Below, piece after piece: positions 52,388 to 61,517 of a DNA stretch of 64,000 nt. This stretch comes from CAUZJF01 sp965248605 (GTDB lineage Bacteria > Chloroflexota > Dehalococcoidia > Lucifugimonadales > CAUZJF01). Each line of letters opens with the position of its first letter. Position 1 is the first letter of the stretch. Below the pieces are notes generated by a model, which did no database searches, had not been told where the DNA came from, and was given only the letters and a program-made list of their open reading frames with translations. Where the stretch lies: NCBI GenBank assembly GCA_965248605.1, contig CBDFJV010000006.1:62001-126000 (forward strand), written 5' to 3'. The translations under genes were made by a program, and so were the position numbers.

Positions 52388-54106
52388 TTAGACGGTTCGT
52401 TGTTGGCTTGGTTGGCTTACGGCCTTATGGCACGTCCGGCAGAGCGTGACCAAGTCACTGAGCGCGTGGGACTTCATGCCTTTGACATGGTGGACTTGGA
52501 GAGGACTCCGAGCGCCATACTCTTGGCATTTCATCCCGTCGCGCAACTTGGCCTTGAGTTTCCGTTCGGCGAGTACGAGAGGTTCGCTGCGGCTACGTCT
52601 GCCGCTACTTGCCCCAATGGTCGCCGTGTAGATGCGCTCGTCTGGGCCGGTTGCTCCCTGTGGATGGTCGCCTGCTGCCTCCGCGTGGCCGGACAGGTAG
52701 GGATGCGGGAATCCCGCTGCCCCCTTCTGTCGGTAGCGTTGGCGGTCAAGCTCCTGTCGGGTGGGGAGCCATTGGTACGTTTCCAGCGTGTTATCGCCTT
52801 CGCGTTCCTCTGCGTACCAGCGGGTTCTGCCGTGGAGCATTCTGGTCTTGTCTTTCATGAGCTGTCCCTTATGGCTGCCCTTATGCTTCGCTAGGAGCCA
52901 GTTGAGGTAGCGGAACCATGTGAACCGCGTGATGTCCTCGATGTCCTGCACAAGGCTGGTGTACCGATAGTACTCGGCCCAGCCCCGCACGATAGCGTTC
53001 AGGGTGGTCAGTCGGGTGTACTCGTCCATCCAAGTCCAGTTCCTGGAAGTCAGGGCCTTGAGCTTCTGTTTCACTCGCTCTTTTGCCTTGGCCGTCGGTC
53101 GGAGATGCACCGCCCACTTTCCTTCGGTCTTCTTGCGCTGGATGTGAAAACCCAGGAAGTCGAAGCCGTCGTTGACGTGGGTGATGACTGTCTTTTCTTC
53201 CGATAGCGTCAGGTGGAGTTTGTTCTCCAGAAACTGCTGTATGGCCTGCTTGGTGGCTTTGACCTCGGCGATGGGGCTGTTGGTGACGACCACGAAGTCG
53301 TCCGCGTAGCGCACCATCTTGTAGTTGCCGAGACCTGCATACCGTCTCCGTCGTCGAGCGTTAGGGTCGAGATCCCACTGCGCCGCCGCCCACTTGTCAA
53401 ACTCGTTGAGGTAGACGTTGGCTAGCAGCGGGGAGATAACCCCTCCCTGTGGCACACCGGATTCGGTGTGCTGAAAGAGGCCCCCTTCCATCACGCCCGC
53501 TTTCAGGAACTTCCAGATCAAGTCCAGTAGCGCCCTGTCCTTCAGTCGCCTCCGCAACAGCTTCATGAGCGTCCGATGGTGGACGGTATCGAAGTAGCTT
53601 TGGAGGTCGCCTTCTATCACGTAGTAGTGTTTCAGGCTGGTGTTGAACATGGGCATGAGGACTGCGATTGCGTCCATCGTGCAACGACCTTTGCGGAAAC
53701 CGTAGGAGTGCGGGTGAAAATCCGACTCGTAAATCGGGTCGAGGATGGCCCGAAGTGCTTCCTGCACGATGCGGTCTCGCAGGGCGGGGATGCCCAGCGG
53801 GCGCTGTTTGCCATCGTGCTTGGGTATGTAGACTCGCCGGACGGGTTGCGGCTCGTACGTTCTGCGCTTCAGTTGGTCGATGAGGGCCGTTATCTGGTCC
53901 TCGTAGTCCTTCTTGAACGCATCCCGCGTCTTGCCGTCCACGCCGTCAGTCTGGCTACCCGGTCGCGCCAGTACCCTTTCAGCCGCTGTGTGCATCCAGC
54001 AGTCCCAGTGCAATAGGTCGTACAGGTTGGTGAACCTGTGGTCTGGATACTCATTGGCCGTCTTTGCCAAGAACCTTTGCTTTTCTGCCATCTTCGTCGG
54101 GTTCAT
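52388..54106 (-). CDS. ltrA: Group II intron reverse transcriptase/maturase with HNH domain
   Basis: 572 residues: reverse transcriptase (RRVYIPKHDGKQRPLGIPAL, YGFRKGRCTMDAI, GDLQSYFDTVHH, GVPQGGVISPLLANVYLNEF, and the active site VRYADDFVVV), maturase domain X (TRLTTLNAIVRGWAEYYRYT) and a C-terminal HNH endonuclease (HHVKGMKSHALSDLVTLCRT). In the HNH zinc motif the first pair is C-Q-E-Y where C-x-x-C is expected, so one zinc ligand is lost. It supports splicing and retrohoming of the intron. The ATG at 54106 gives the family N-terminus. Confidence 0.95.
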   Translation of the reverse strand: MNPTKMAEKQRFLAKTANEYPDHRFTNLYDLLHWDCWMHTAAERVLARPGSQTDGVDGKTRDAFKKDYEDQITALIDQLKRRTYEPQPVRRVYIPKHDGKQRPLGIPALRDRIVQEALRAILDPIYESDFHPHSYGFRKGRCTMDAIAVLMPMFNTSLKHYYVIEGDLQSYFDTVHHRTLMKLLRRRLKDRALLDLIWKFLKAGVMEGGLFQHTESGVPQGGVISPLLANVYLNEFDKWAAAQWDLDPNARRRRRYAGLGNYKMVRYADDFVVVTNSPIAEVKATKQAIQQFLENKLHLTLSEEKTVITHVNDGFDFLGFHIQRKKTEGKWAVHLRPTAKAKERVKQKLKALTSRNWTWMDEYTRLTTLNAIVRGWAEYYRYTSLVQDIEDITRFTWFRYLNWLLAKHKGSHKGQLMKDKTRMLHGRTRWYAEEREGDNTLETYQWLPTRQELDRQRYRQKGAAGFPHPYLSGHAEAAGDHPQGATGPDERIYTATIGASSGRRSRSEPLVLAERKLKAKLRDGMKCQEYGARSPLQVHHVKGMKSHALSDLVTLCRTCHKAVSQPSQQRTV

Positions 54107-54309
54107 ACATCCCTCCTCTGGCGTAGTTTGCTTGTGTTCTGCACTCGTCTAATTGCCCTCCTTCGCCATGTGGTCGGCTTTCCCGACCTCGGACTACTAC
54201 AAGGGCTCTGCCCCACGTCCGGCATTGGCCGCAAGCTGGCCTACTCCGTTGCCGGAGAGCCGAACGTGGTTCCCAAGTTCACGTAGGTTGCATCTTCATT
54301 CCGCCTTAG

Positions 54310-56013
54310 CCCGAATCCACCGAAGGACACCGATGGACGGCGTGAGGGCAGCGGAAGGGGGTGGGTGAGGGAGCTACAGGGGGGATGGCCTGGGGTCTTG
54401 GGGTAGATGGGAGGCCGGCGGCCGGTCTTCAGTCGCCGCACAGGGCCCCTAAGGCCCTATGCGGGAGTTGCGATGCGCGGGAAGGCGAGAGGATACGCAG
54501 CAGGGGACTCTCGCGACCGGGGTGGCGCGAGATTGCGGGGACGTTGGGTCAGTTGCAGGCTGGCTGTCAGGCCGGGAACGGAATGGCTTGCAGCCGGGCC
54601 AAGGCGCGACTGAACTGGGTTTCCCAAGGCCAGCGCCGGGGGAGATGCAAAGTGAGGCGGCGCGCCGAGCGGGTGATCCGTCCCACCAGAGCGAAGACCC
54701 GCCGCCTGAGGGTCTTGGTGATCACGGTCCGCTCGCCCAGACCAATCCGCGCCGTCCAGCGGGCCAGGTTATGCGCCATCACCTGGACCGCCAGCCAGGC
54801 GCCGTTGGCGGCGAAGCGCGCCGACGGCATGTGGTTCAGCCCGACGCCGTACTTGAGGTCGCGTATGGCGTTCTCGACCTCGGCGTGGCGGCGATGATCG
54901 GCCTCCAGTTCCAGCGTCTCCCCATCGCGGTCGGTGATGAAGGCGTGATAGCTGTATCTGGCGAAGAGGGCGAGCTGGGAACCGGGCGTCGGCTTCACCC
55001 GCCGGACAATGAGCCGCACCGGCGCGGCGTCCGGCTTGGTCTGGAACGGGGTGTAAGTCGTCTCGGCGACATCGGCGGCGCCGTCCATCCAGTAGGGAAT
55101 GGGAGTCCAGTCCTCCTCTGGTATCGCCTCGATCAGGTCCCGCAGGCTGGCGCGCTGGCGGATGGTGATAGAGAAGCGGACATCCATTTCCCGGCAGGCG
55201 GCAACGACAGTGTGGGCGTAGAAGCCGCTGTCGGCCCGCACCGTGAGTTGTCCCCTGGCCCCGCCGTAGCGCACCCGCCCCACCGTCTCACGCAGGAAGT
55301 GGGCGGCGCCACGGGCGGTGTTGGCCCGGCCCTCGCGCAGCCGGGACATCAGCACCTCGCCGGTGCCGGCGGCAATGGCCAGCAGCGGGTGATAGCCGCG
55401 GGCGCCGGTATAGCCGTGGTGGCGCGCTCCCTCCTTGGCCAGTCCATAGGTCTCGCAGATGGTCGAGTCCAGGTCGATGGTCAGGGGCGAGTCGCCGGGT
55501 CCGGCCCCAGCGGCCCAGGCCCGGGCCAACAACTGGCGGCTCACGCGGTCGAGTTGACGGACATGCCCCCACCGGAAGCTGCGCAGGAAGGTCCCCAGGG
55601 TGGATGGCGCCTTGACCACGCAGCCTAGAACACCGACCGTCCCACCAGCGCGCAGCGCATCGGCGTCGTCGATGCAGTCGCCGCCTGCCAGCGCGGAAGC
55701 GACCAGCGTCAGCATCTTGTCCCCAGTGTTCGCCCGTCCCGGCGCTCCGCCGAGGTCAAGGTGATGGTCGACGAGTTCCCGCAGGCCCAGGTGCCGGGCT
55801 AGGGTGGCCGGCAGGAGCAGGCCGGCATTGGCCACCAGGCGATGGTCGTCAAAGACGATGCGGATACGGTCGGGTTTGTTCTGTGGCAGCATCTATTGGG
55901 TGCTCCTTGTTTCCGGGCAGGTTTCTGTTCCAAAACCATTATCCCAGATTCAGAGGAGCACCCGCTGGCTTCTTCAAGGGCTGTCCCCAAGGACGTCCTT
56001 CGGTGGATTCGGG
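54310..56013. mobile_element. IS1380-type element, subtype B, copy 3 (inside the intron)
   Basis: 1704 bp between CTTAG repeats (54305-54309, 56014-56018). Ends as in B1 and B2. It interrupts domain I of the group II intron. Confidence 0.93.
54567..55892 (-). CDS. IS1380-family transposase (subtype B3)
   Basis: 441 residues, intact. It differs from B1/B2 by one residue (Met for Thr in PYWMDG), plus at least one base in the leader (ccgggcagg here, ccgggcggg there). Confidence 0.95.
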   Translation of the reverse strand: MLPQNKPDRIRIVFDDHRLVANAGLLLPATLARHLGLRELVDHHLDLGGAPGRANTGDKMLTLVASALAGGDCIDDADALRAGGTVGVLGCVVKAPSTLGTFLRSFRWGHVRQLDRVSRQLLARAWAAGAGPGDSPLTIDLDSTICETYGLAKEGARHHGYTGARGYHPLLAIAAGTGEVLMSRLREGRANTARGAAHFLRETVGRVRYGGARGQLTVRADSGFYAHTVVAACREMDVRFSITIRQRASLRDLIEAIPEEDWTPIPYWMDGAADVAETTYTPFQTKPDAAPVRLIVRRVKPTPGSQLALFARYSYHAFITDRDGETLELEADHRRHAEVENAIRDLKYGVGLNHMPSARFAANGAWLAVQVMAHNLARWTARIGLGERTVITKTLRRRVFALVGRITRSARRLTLHLPRRWPWETQFSRALARLQAIPFPA

Positions 56014-56389
56014 CTTAGGTTCTGCCTTTACGCCTGGCACGGCTCCCTGCCGCGCTCGCCATCGGGGGACGGCCGGTTGTCTGGAGTGCGGCGTCCCTGT
56101 CCTGACGGACTTTTCCCGCAGTGGATAGACGGGTATCCGACGACTCTGCCCTCGCCCTACCGTGGACGGGCAGTCAGCGATTCGACGCGTCAAACAGCAG
56201 TTTCTTTCGTAACCGTAGCGGAACTCTGGCTAGGGGCACGCAGCTTGGTAGGGCTGCTGCCGCCCCGTTGTCGGGAAGGCTTCAAACACGGTTCTGCTTC
56301 GGGTCACCGTGCCTGCTTCCGTAGCCACCGGCCCACTCCTGGCCGGGTTCCAAGTCTGGAACTCTCAACCTATGCGCTTCTTGGCGCAC

Positions 56390-56443
56390 GTCGACCTTTC
56401 GCTTGACCAGCCGCTCCAATTCCGGCGTCAAAGAAACGTTCAT
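56390..56443 (-). pseudogene. parD-like antitoxin gene, exon 1
   Basis: ATG at 56443 with AAGGAGAACAGAC upstream; it reads MNVSLTPELERLVKRKVD and then meets the intron's GTGCGCC. Joined to exon 2 the protein continues VD-NSGMYKSSSEVV, the standard ParD layout. The intron lies between codons 18 and 19. Confidence 0.85.
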
Positions 56444-56505
56444 TGTCTGTTCTCCTTACATCCGAAGATAGAGCGCATAACGAAGATTGTCAATAATTGC
56501 CATTC

Positions 56506-57102
56506 TCAGCCGCCGTACTGACTTAAAGCCTTCTCGTAGTCCTCGGGCGTGTTGATGTCGAGGCGGACAATGGGGTCGGCGAACCGCACTTCGTTCACCT
56601 CCGCCTCATGGGCCTGGAGGACCTCGCGGATGCCCTGCTCCTCCTCCGTGATCGCGTCGAGCTCCGCCCGTAGCGATGACGCGAACACTAACGGATGCCC
56701 CCCGTGCCCGTCGTACAGAGGCGAAGTGATCAGCGCATCGCTAAGCAAATGAGACTCGACGACCTCCCGGATGACATCGGGCGGCCGTGGTTGGTCTACC
56801 GCCAATAACACGATATCGGTTGTGCTCGGGTCCAGAGCGCCGACGCCCGCCTTGATCGAGGTCGTCTTGCCTTCCCGATAGCTTGGATTCAGGACGTGTC
56901 GCACACCCTGACCCGACATGAAGGGCGCGACCTCCTCATGCCGGTGCCCGAGTACGACGACGACCTCGGAAGCCCCACCCTCGATCAGGCTAGCGATCTG
57001 GTACTCGACCAGGAGCACGCCCCGCCAGGGCAGTAGAGGCTTGGGCCTGCTCATACGTGAGGACTCGCCGGCGGCGATCAGCACCGCGGAGACGAAGCTC
57101 AT
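56506..57102 (-). CDS. MobA/MocA-like nucleotidyltransferase
   Basis: 198 residues. Transfers CMP or GMP to molybdopterin. VLIAAGESSRMSRPKPLLPW is the NTP-binding signature (LAAGxSxRMGxxK), followed by EVVVVLGHRHEEVAPFM, VLLAVDQPRPP (metal Asp) and GGHPLVFASSL. The neighbouring upstream XdhC gene suggests it serves a molybdenum hydroxylase (MocA-type, cytosine dinucleotide), but no hydroxylase gene is in the window. Confidence 0.88.
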   Translation of the reverse strand: MSFVSAVLIAAGESSRMSRPKPLLPWRGVLLVEYQIASLIEGGASEVVVVLGHRHEEVAPFMSGQGVRHVLNPSYREGKTTSIKAGVGALDPSTTDIVLLAVDQPRPPDVIREVVESHLLSDALITSPLYDGHGGHPLVFASSLRAELDAITEEEQGIREVLQAHEAEVNEVRFADPIVRLDINTPEDYEKALSQYGG

Positions 57103-57198
57103 TTCATCTCGCGGATGGTTGCCAAATCGGGTTGGAACAGTCCTTCGACACGCTCAGGACGAACGGGGCGAGGTCCCCGGTGCTGGCGGGCCGAACGG

Positions 57199-58344
57199 CT
57201 AGTCAGCTACCGCGACCGGTTCTTGGAGCTTCTCGCGGATTGCGTCGATGCGGCGTTCGTCGAGCTTCATGGGCAGGCCGGTGCCGCCGAGCCGGAACAT
57301 GAGGATCTCGCTTATGATGCTGACCGCGATCTCGGCCGGCGTCCGAGCGTGGATGTCGAGTCCCACCGGCGAGCGGATCTCCTTGATGCGATCGATAGGG
57401 ACCCCGCTTCGCATGAGGTCTTCGTAGATGAGAATGGTCTTGCGTCTGCTGCCGAGTAGCCCGACGTACTTTGCGGACGTTCGGGACGAGGCCTCCAGCG
57501 CCACGTTATCGTAGCGATGACCCCTCGTCGCGATGATGATGAAGCTGTTCGCATTGACCGGCAGCTCCGGCAGGGCGTTCTCGGGCGTGTCGACTACCAG
57601 GATGTCGGCCTCCGGGAAGCGGACCTCGTTGGCGAAGTCCTCCCTGTCGTCCGTGACGAACACACGGAAGCCCAGGTTCTTGGCCAGCGGTGCGATCGCC
57701 TTGGATACGTGGCCACCGCCGCACAGGATGAGCTGGGGTGGGGTCGTGTAGGCCTCGATGAAGAATTCGCTTCCGTCCTCGGCGGTTGCGTACTCGTTCT
57801 TGCCGAGGACCATCAGCTCGGCCGCCTTCTTCGCGGCAGCGTGGTCCAAATCCGAAGAGCCGAGGCTACCCTCGGTCGTACCGTTCTCTCTGATGAGCAG
57901 CTTGCTGCCCACCGGCGCCCCGCCGTCCTCGGCCGGACTGATCAGGCTCGCCAGCGCTACGGCCGGACCGCCGTCGTAAGCAGCGTCGATCTCTTTTGCG
58001 TAGCCGAGGTATTCGTCCGGCGTGTATACGGGGTCGATAAGGAAGTACATCGTTCCGCCGCAGACGAGCCCGTCCTCGGCCGCAAGCTCCTCGTTAAGCA
58101 CGTAGTCGCGGAACTGGGCGGCGCCGCCTCGTTGCATGAGCTCCTTGGCGGCGAACCATATGTCCCCTTCTACACAGCCGCCACCGAGAGTCCCAACGCC
58201 ACTCCCGTCCTGTCGGACCAGCAGCTTGGCGCCCGGCTTCTGGGGCGTCGAACCCTTGGTCCTGACGACCGTCGCGACGACGAGCTTGTCGCCCTTGCCT
58301 AGCTCGGTCGCTGCTTCGTGGAAGACTTCTTGCAACGCGTCCAC
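57199..58344 (-). CDS. XdhC/CoxI family molybdenum-hydroxylase maturation factor
   Basis: 381 residues. An N-terminal XdhC-CoxI domain (LVVATVVRTKGSTPQKPGAK, VGTLGGGCVEGDIWFAA) precedes a Rossmann domain (LILCGGGHVSKAIAPLAKNL, VFVTDDREDFANEVRFPEAD, YVGLLGSRRKTI, SPVGLDIHARTPAEIAVSII). XdhC carries and sulfurates the Mo cofactor before insertion into xanthine dehydrogenase-like enzymes. A 96-bp gap separates it from the MobA/MocA-like gene. The start is a GTG at 58344. Confidence 0.9.
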   Translation of the reverse strand: MDALQEVFHEAATELGKGDKLVVATVVRTKGSTPQKPGAKLLVRQDGSGVGTLGGGCVEGDIWFAAKELMQRGGAAQFRDYVLNEELAAEDGLVCGGTMYFLIDPVYTPDEYLGYAKEIDAAYDGGPAVALASLISPAEDGGAPVGSKLLIRENGTTEGSLGSSDLDHAAAKKAAELMVLGKNEYATAEDGSEFFIEAYTTPPQLILCGGGHVSKAIAPLAKNLGFRVFVTDDREDFANEVRFPEADILVVDTPENALPELPVNANSFIIIATRGHRYDNVALEASSRTSAKYVGLLGSRRKTILIYEDLMRSGVPIDRIKEIRSPVGLDIHARTPAEIAVSIISEILMFRLGGTGLPMKLDERRIDAIREKLQEPVAVAD

Positions 58345-58445
58345 CGTCGAGAGAGTACGTAGCTATAGCTTACCAACTATACCTACGTGGCACAACGAAC
58401 GACCGCTCGCCCTGAGCCTGTCGAAGGGCGCCCGATGGTTCGACT

Positions 58446-58817
58446 GGCTCTCAAGTAACTGCTCGGTTTTTGAGGGCCCTTGCAGGAGTGCCAGGGCAGG
58501 CATGGGGGCACTGCCCCTATGTATGCAGCAAAGCGAGTTGCTCTCATACGTTTCGTCCGCCCTGCGGATGTATGGTTGCTCACTTTCAGCTTGCGGTTGT
58601 ATCTAATTACCGTGGGTCAAATCCCCCCAACCCCCCTTTTCAAAGGGGGGACAGAGCCGGACATCACGAGCGGTTTGGTGGGCTCTCAAGTAACTGCTCG
58701 GTTTTTGAGGGCCTTGCGGGAGCGCTAGGGCAGGCTCGGGGGCACTGCCCCTACGTATGCAGCAAAGCGAGTTGCTTTCATAAGTTTTGTCCGCCCTGCG
58801 GATGTATGGTTGCTCAC
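58446..58817. repeat. Two direct copies of a ~138-bp intergenic repeat
   Basis: 58446-58583 and 58681-58817 share the order GGCTCTCAAGTAACTGCTCG, GTTTTTGAGGGC, GCACTGCCCCTA, GCAGCAAAGCGAGTTGCT and GTATGGTTGCTCAC with scattered changes. Between them is the CCCCCCTTTT-c-AAAGGGGGG hairpin (58631-58650). CCTGAGCCTGTCGAAGG lies just upstream (58411-58427). The function is unknown; no ORF spans it. Confidence 0.7.
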
Positions 58818-58844
58818 CATGAGCGGTTGCTCTGGGGGATGCGC

Positions 58845-59690
58845 TCAGCCGCTCTTGCCGAGACGTCGCCGCGCCATCTCGGAATACGATTCTCCCGCCG
58901 CGCGCAACGACGCCTCCGGGACCACGAGGTGCGGCAAGACCTCCGGCTTCTCCCGAACAAAGGCCTCGGCATATTGGAGTCCGTACGGAGAGGCTGTACC
59001 GCCGGTCGTGAGCAGGATGCGACGATGCGACCCTTCCGGCGTGTGGCCCTGGCTGACGAAGGTCGCTTCCGCCTCGACGCGTTGCTCGAACCAGGCGCTG
59101 ATGTCGACGACGAAGTCGTGCTCGTTGCGCTCGAAGTACACGCCAGGGAAGTAGGTCGCGGCCATCTTGTGTGGCGGCTCCGTGTTGCCATAGATGGCGA
59201 TACGGGCAGCGTTGCGGGCTTCGAGGCTGGCGTAGGCGGTCTCGAGGTGGTCGTCCCGGGTGCCGTCTGGCCGGTTGTCGGGACCGGCCAGGTACGGGCT
59301 CTGGGTTACCATCACGTCCGGCCGCAACTCCAGGATGATGGCTTTGAGCGCCTCGATGGACTCCGGGTGCTTGTCGACGCTAAAGGGCTGTGGAAACCCG
59401 AGGTTCCTCACGTCGGTTATGTCGAATATGGAACAAGCCCGGCGGAGTTCGTCGATCTTGAGAGCTGCGTATTTTTCCTCCGACTGGTCCGTTATCTCCG
59501 GGTCACGCTCCTCCGGCGGCTTCCTCAACTCGTCGGCGAGCTTCTCATTGTGAGTCTGGATCCCAGGTGTCATGGTGACGACGGTAACCTCATCGCCCAT
59601 GGTCCTGTGGATACCGAGGGTGCCGGCGTAGTGAGTAAAGTCGTGGGGATGGGCGTTCACGCCAAGGATGTGTATGCGTTGCCGTGCCAT
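58845..59690 (-). CDS. PIG-L family deacetylase
   Basis: 281 residues. Zinc-dependent deacetylase of the LmbE/MshB fold, removing acetyl from GlcNAc-like substrates. The N-terminal motif is ILGVNAHPHDFTHYAGTLG (HPHD where HPDD is usual), then PDVMVTQSPY and TRDDHLETAYASLEARNAAR, which carries the third zinc His. The ATG at 59690 has GGAGCC upstream; the longer frame is not supported. The substrate is unknown. Confidence 0.87.
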   Translation of the reverse strand: MARQRIHILGVNAHPHDFTHYAGTLGIHRTMGDEVTVVTMTPGIQTHNEKLADELRKPPEERDPEITDQSEEKYAALKIDELRRACSIFDITDVRNLGFPQPFSVDKHPESIEALKAIILELRPDVMVTQSPYLAGPDNRPDGTRDDHLETAYASLEARNAARIAIYGNTEPPHKMAATYFPGVYFERNEHDFVVDISAWFEQRVEAEATFVSQGHTPEGSHRRILLTTGGTASPYGLQYAEAFVREKPEVLPHLVVPEASLRAAGESYSEMARRRLGKSG

Positions 59691-59881
59691 TGAGTTGGCT
59701 CCTTCCAAGATACAGATGTGCCCTAAGGCGGTACCGACCCTAGACGTCTCGTCAGTCCGAGGGATTCTAGTGCCGTGCATCCGGAGGGTCAACGGCGGCC
59801 CTGGTTTGCTCGTTGCTATGAGCTGTGCTACCGTGCTGCGCATCTGATTCGTGGACCAGTTTTTTCAATGCGAGACCGAGC

Positions 59882-60706
59882 ATGACGGGCCGTAACGAGC
59901 TAGCGCGCGAGTTCAAGCGGATCGCGTCCAGCGAAGAGCAGCTAGATCTTGCGTCTGCGGCTCTGTTGATTGCCGCCGACGAGTACCCCGGGCTCGACGT
60001 TCCGGCCCAACTCGAAGCCCTCGACGCTCTCGGCAGAGTGGCTGCAATCCGCGTCGGTCAGGATCGGGACCCGCTCTACTGCATGAATGCGCTTAGCGAG
60101 TACCTATTCGACGAGGTTGGTTTCAAAGGCAACGTCGACGACTACTACGACCCGCGAAACAGCTACGTGAACGACGTCCTCACCCGACGTCTGGGTATAC
60201 CGATCACCCTTTCTCTGGTCTATATCGAAGTCGGTCGGCGCCTCGACGTTCCCCTGGTCGGCGTAGGGATGCCGGGCCATTTCCTAGTGAAACACGTCGA
60301 GGTCGACGATCTCTTCGTCGATCCTTTCCACAACGGTATGCTGCTCTCCAAGCAGGAGTGCATTGAGCGTTTGAATACGACAGGTCCCGACGACGCAGAG
60401 TGGCGGGAGGACTACGTCGCGCCTATCAGCAATCGCGACTTCATAGCGCGGATGCTGAGGAACCTGAAGACTATCTACTGGCAGCGCCAAGAGTATGGAC
60501 GATCGCTGACGACCCTCGACTGGCTACTGGAGATTCGACCGGAGCCCAACCGCGACCTACGGGACCGGGGGGTAGTCCACTACAAGCTTGGGAACTACGA
60601 CGAGGCGCTGAGCGACCTCCAGCGCTACGTGGGCTCCCAACCAACCGACCCGAAGCTTAGCGAGGTTGAGAAGCTCCTGGCCCGCATTAAAGACCGGCAG
60701 TCCTAG
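59882..60706 (+). CDS. SirB1-family transglutaminase-like/TPR protein
   Basis: 274 residues. A SirB1_N transglutaminase-like domain (RNSYVNDVLTRRLGIPITLS, VYIEVGRRLDVPLVGVGMPG, HFLVKHVEVDDLFVDPF) is followed by a TPR pair (RDRGVVHYKLGNYDEALSDL, QRYVGSQPTDPKL). The catalytic Cys of true transglutaminases is not seen. The role is unknown; homologues are widespread and often linked to DNA repair or cell-wall genes. The ATG at 59882 follows GAGACCGAGC. Confidence 0.88.
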   Translation: MTGRNELAREFKRIASSEEQLDLASAALLIAADEYPGLDVPAQLEALDALGRVAAIRVGQDRDPLYCMNALSEYLFDEVGFKGNVDDYYDPRNSYVNDVLTRRLGIPITLSLVYIEVGRRLDVPLVGVGMPGHFLVKHVEVDDLFVDPFHNGMLLSKQECIERLNTTGPDDAEWREDYVAPISNRDFIARMLRNLKTIYWQRQEYGRSLTTLDWLLEIRPEPNRDLRDRGVVHYKLGNYDEALSDLQRYVGSQPTDPKLSEVEKLLARIKDRQS

Positions 60707-60717
60707 CCGCCTTTACT

Positions 60718-61440
60718 TTACGCTTTACGTGTTGGGTTCTTTAAGCCGGTGTCCAGCTTGTTCCGAACCTCACGGCGGACTCTTGATGGTAGGACCCCGT
60801 CGTTCCGGCTGAGGAAGTCTTCCACCGCCTTGGGATCGTGACCGGCCAGCGCGCGAAGGGCCCACGAGAGCGCCTTCACGACCATGTCGTCCTTGTCGGA
60901 GACGTGGAGGTCGCAGACCATCAGAGTGCGGCGAGCGTCGCCGGGCTGCGATTTGCGGTTTAGCGTGGTGGTCGATGCCAGCGACGCCCTGCGCCACCAT
61001 CGGTCTTTCGAGACCGCCCAGCGCATGATGTCGGCGTCGGTGAGCTGGCCGTCGCGCCAGGCAGGTCCTGCCACCAGCGACGAGAACGCGTCGACCGATG
61101 CCCAGTTGTCCATGCCCTCGCCCAGCTGCTCTACGTCCGCCGCCAGCAGCCTGGCCATCGTCGGCTTGTGCCGCGACAGAATCTCGTAGGCCGTTTGCCG
61201 CCCCTCGAACACGCCGTCGGCGACCACGGCGAGAGCTAGCTCCAGTACCTCTTCGGTAGACGTGCTTTTCAAGCGAGACGCAATGTCGCGGGCAACCTTG
61301 CGAAGGTCGGGTACGCCCGCTCCGAACACCTCCATGGCCGTGGGGAAATACCAAGTCGCCGCTTCACGTCGGCGGGCGTCGCCCGCCGCTTCGAGTCGCT
61401 CGTGAATCTCGGCTACTAGTGTCGGTACGTCGATAGCCAT
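60718..61440 (-). CDS. AlkD-like DNA alkylation repair protein
   Basis: 240 residues of HEAT-like helical repeats. YFPTAMEVFGAGVPDLRKVA at the N-terminus, YEILSRHKPTMARLLAADVE, GMDNWASVDAFSSLVAGPAW, and DRWWRRASLASTTTL with the aromatic/acidic pocket of the family. Members excise or protect N3/N7-alkylpurines. It converges with the SirB1 gene, 12 bp apart. ATG at 61440. Confidence 0.88.
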   Translation of the reverse strand: MAIDVPTLVAEIHERLEAAGDARRREAATWYFPTAMEVFGAGVPDLRKVARDIASRLKSTSTEEVLELALAVVADGVFEGRQTAYEILSRHKPTMARLLAADVEQLGEGMDNWASVDAFSSLVAGPAWRDGQLTDADIMRWAVSKDRWWRRASLASTTTLNRKSQPGDARRTLMVCDLHVSDKDDMVVKALSWALRALAGHDPKAVEDFLSRNDGVLPSRVRREVRNKLDTGLKNPTRKA

Positions 61441-61517
61441 TCGGTATCACCACCCAGAGCGAAAAAGAAATCGGGAACCAGTTGTTGGACTCTCTGTGAT
61501 CTCCGTGCGCTCTGTGG

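Larger units (their letters stand above)
52288..56389 (-). mobile_element. Group II intron in parD, interrupted by an IS1380 element
   Basis: 5' end GTGCGCC at 56389 directly after exon 1, 3' end about 52288 just before exon 2. Domain I words (AACCTACGTGAACTTGGGAA near 54289) and domain V are recognisable, and domain VI forms a 10-bp stem just before the 3' end. Subtracting the IS (1704 bp plus a 5-bp repeat) leaves about 2393 nt, typical for an ORF-bearing group II intron. The IS lies about 370 nt from the 5' splice site in domain I, so splicing should fail unless the IS leaves. Confidence 0.88.
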
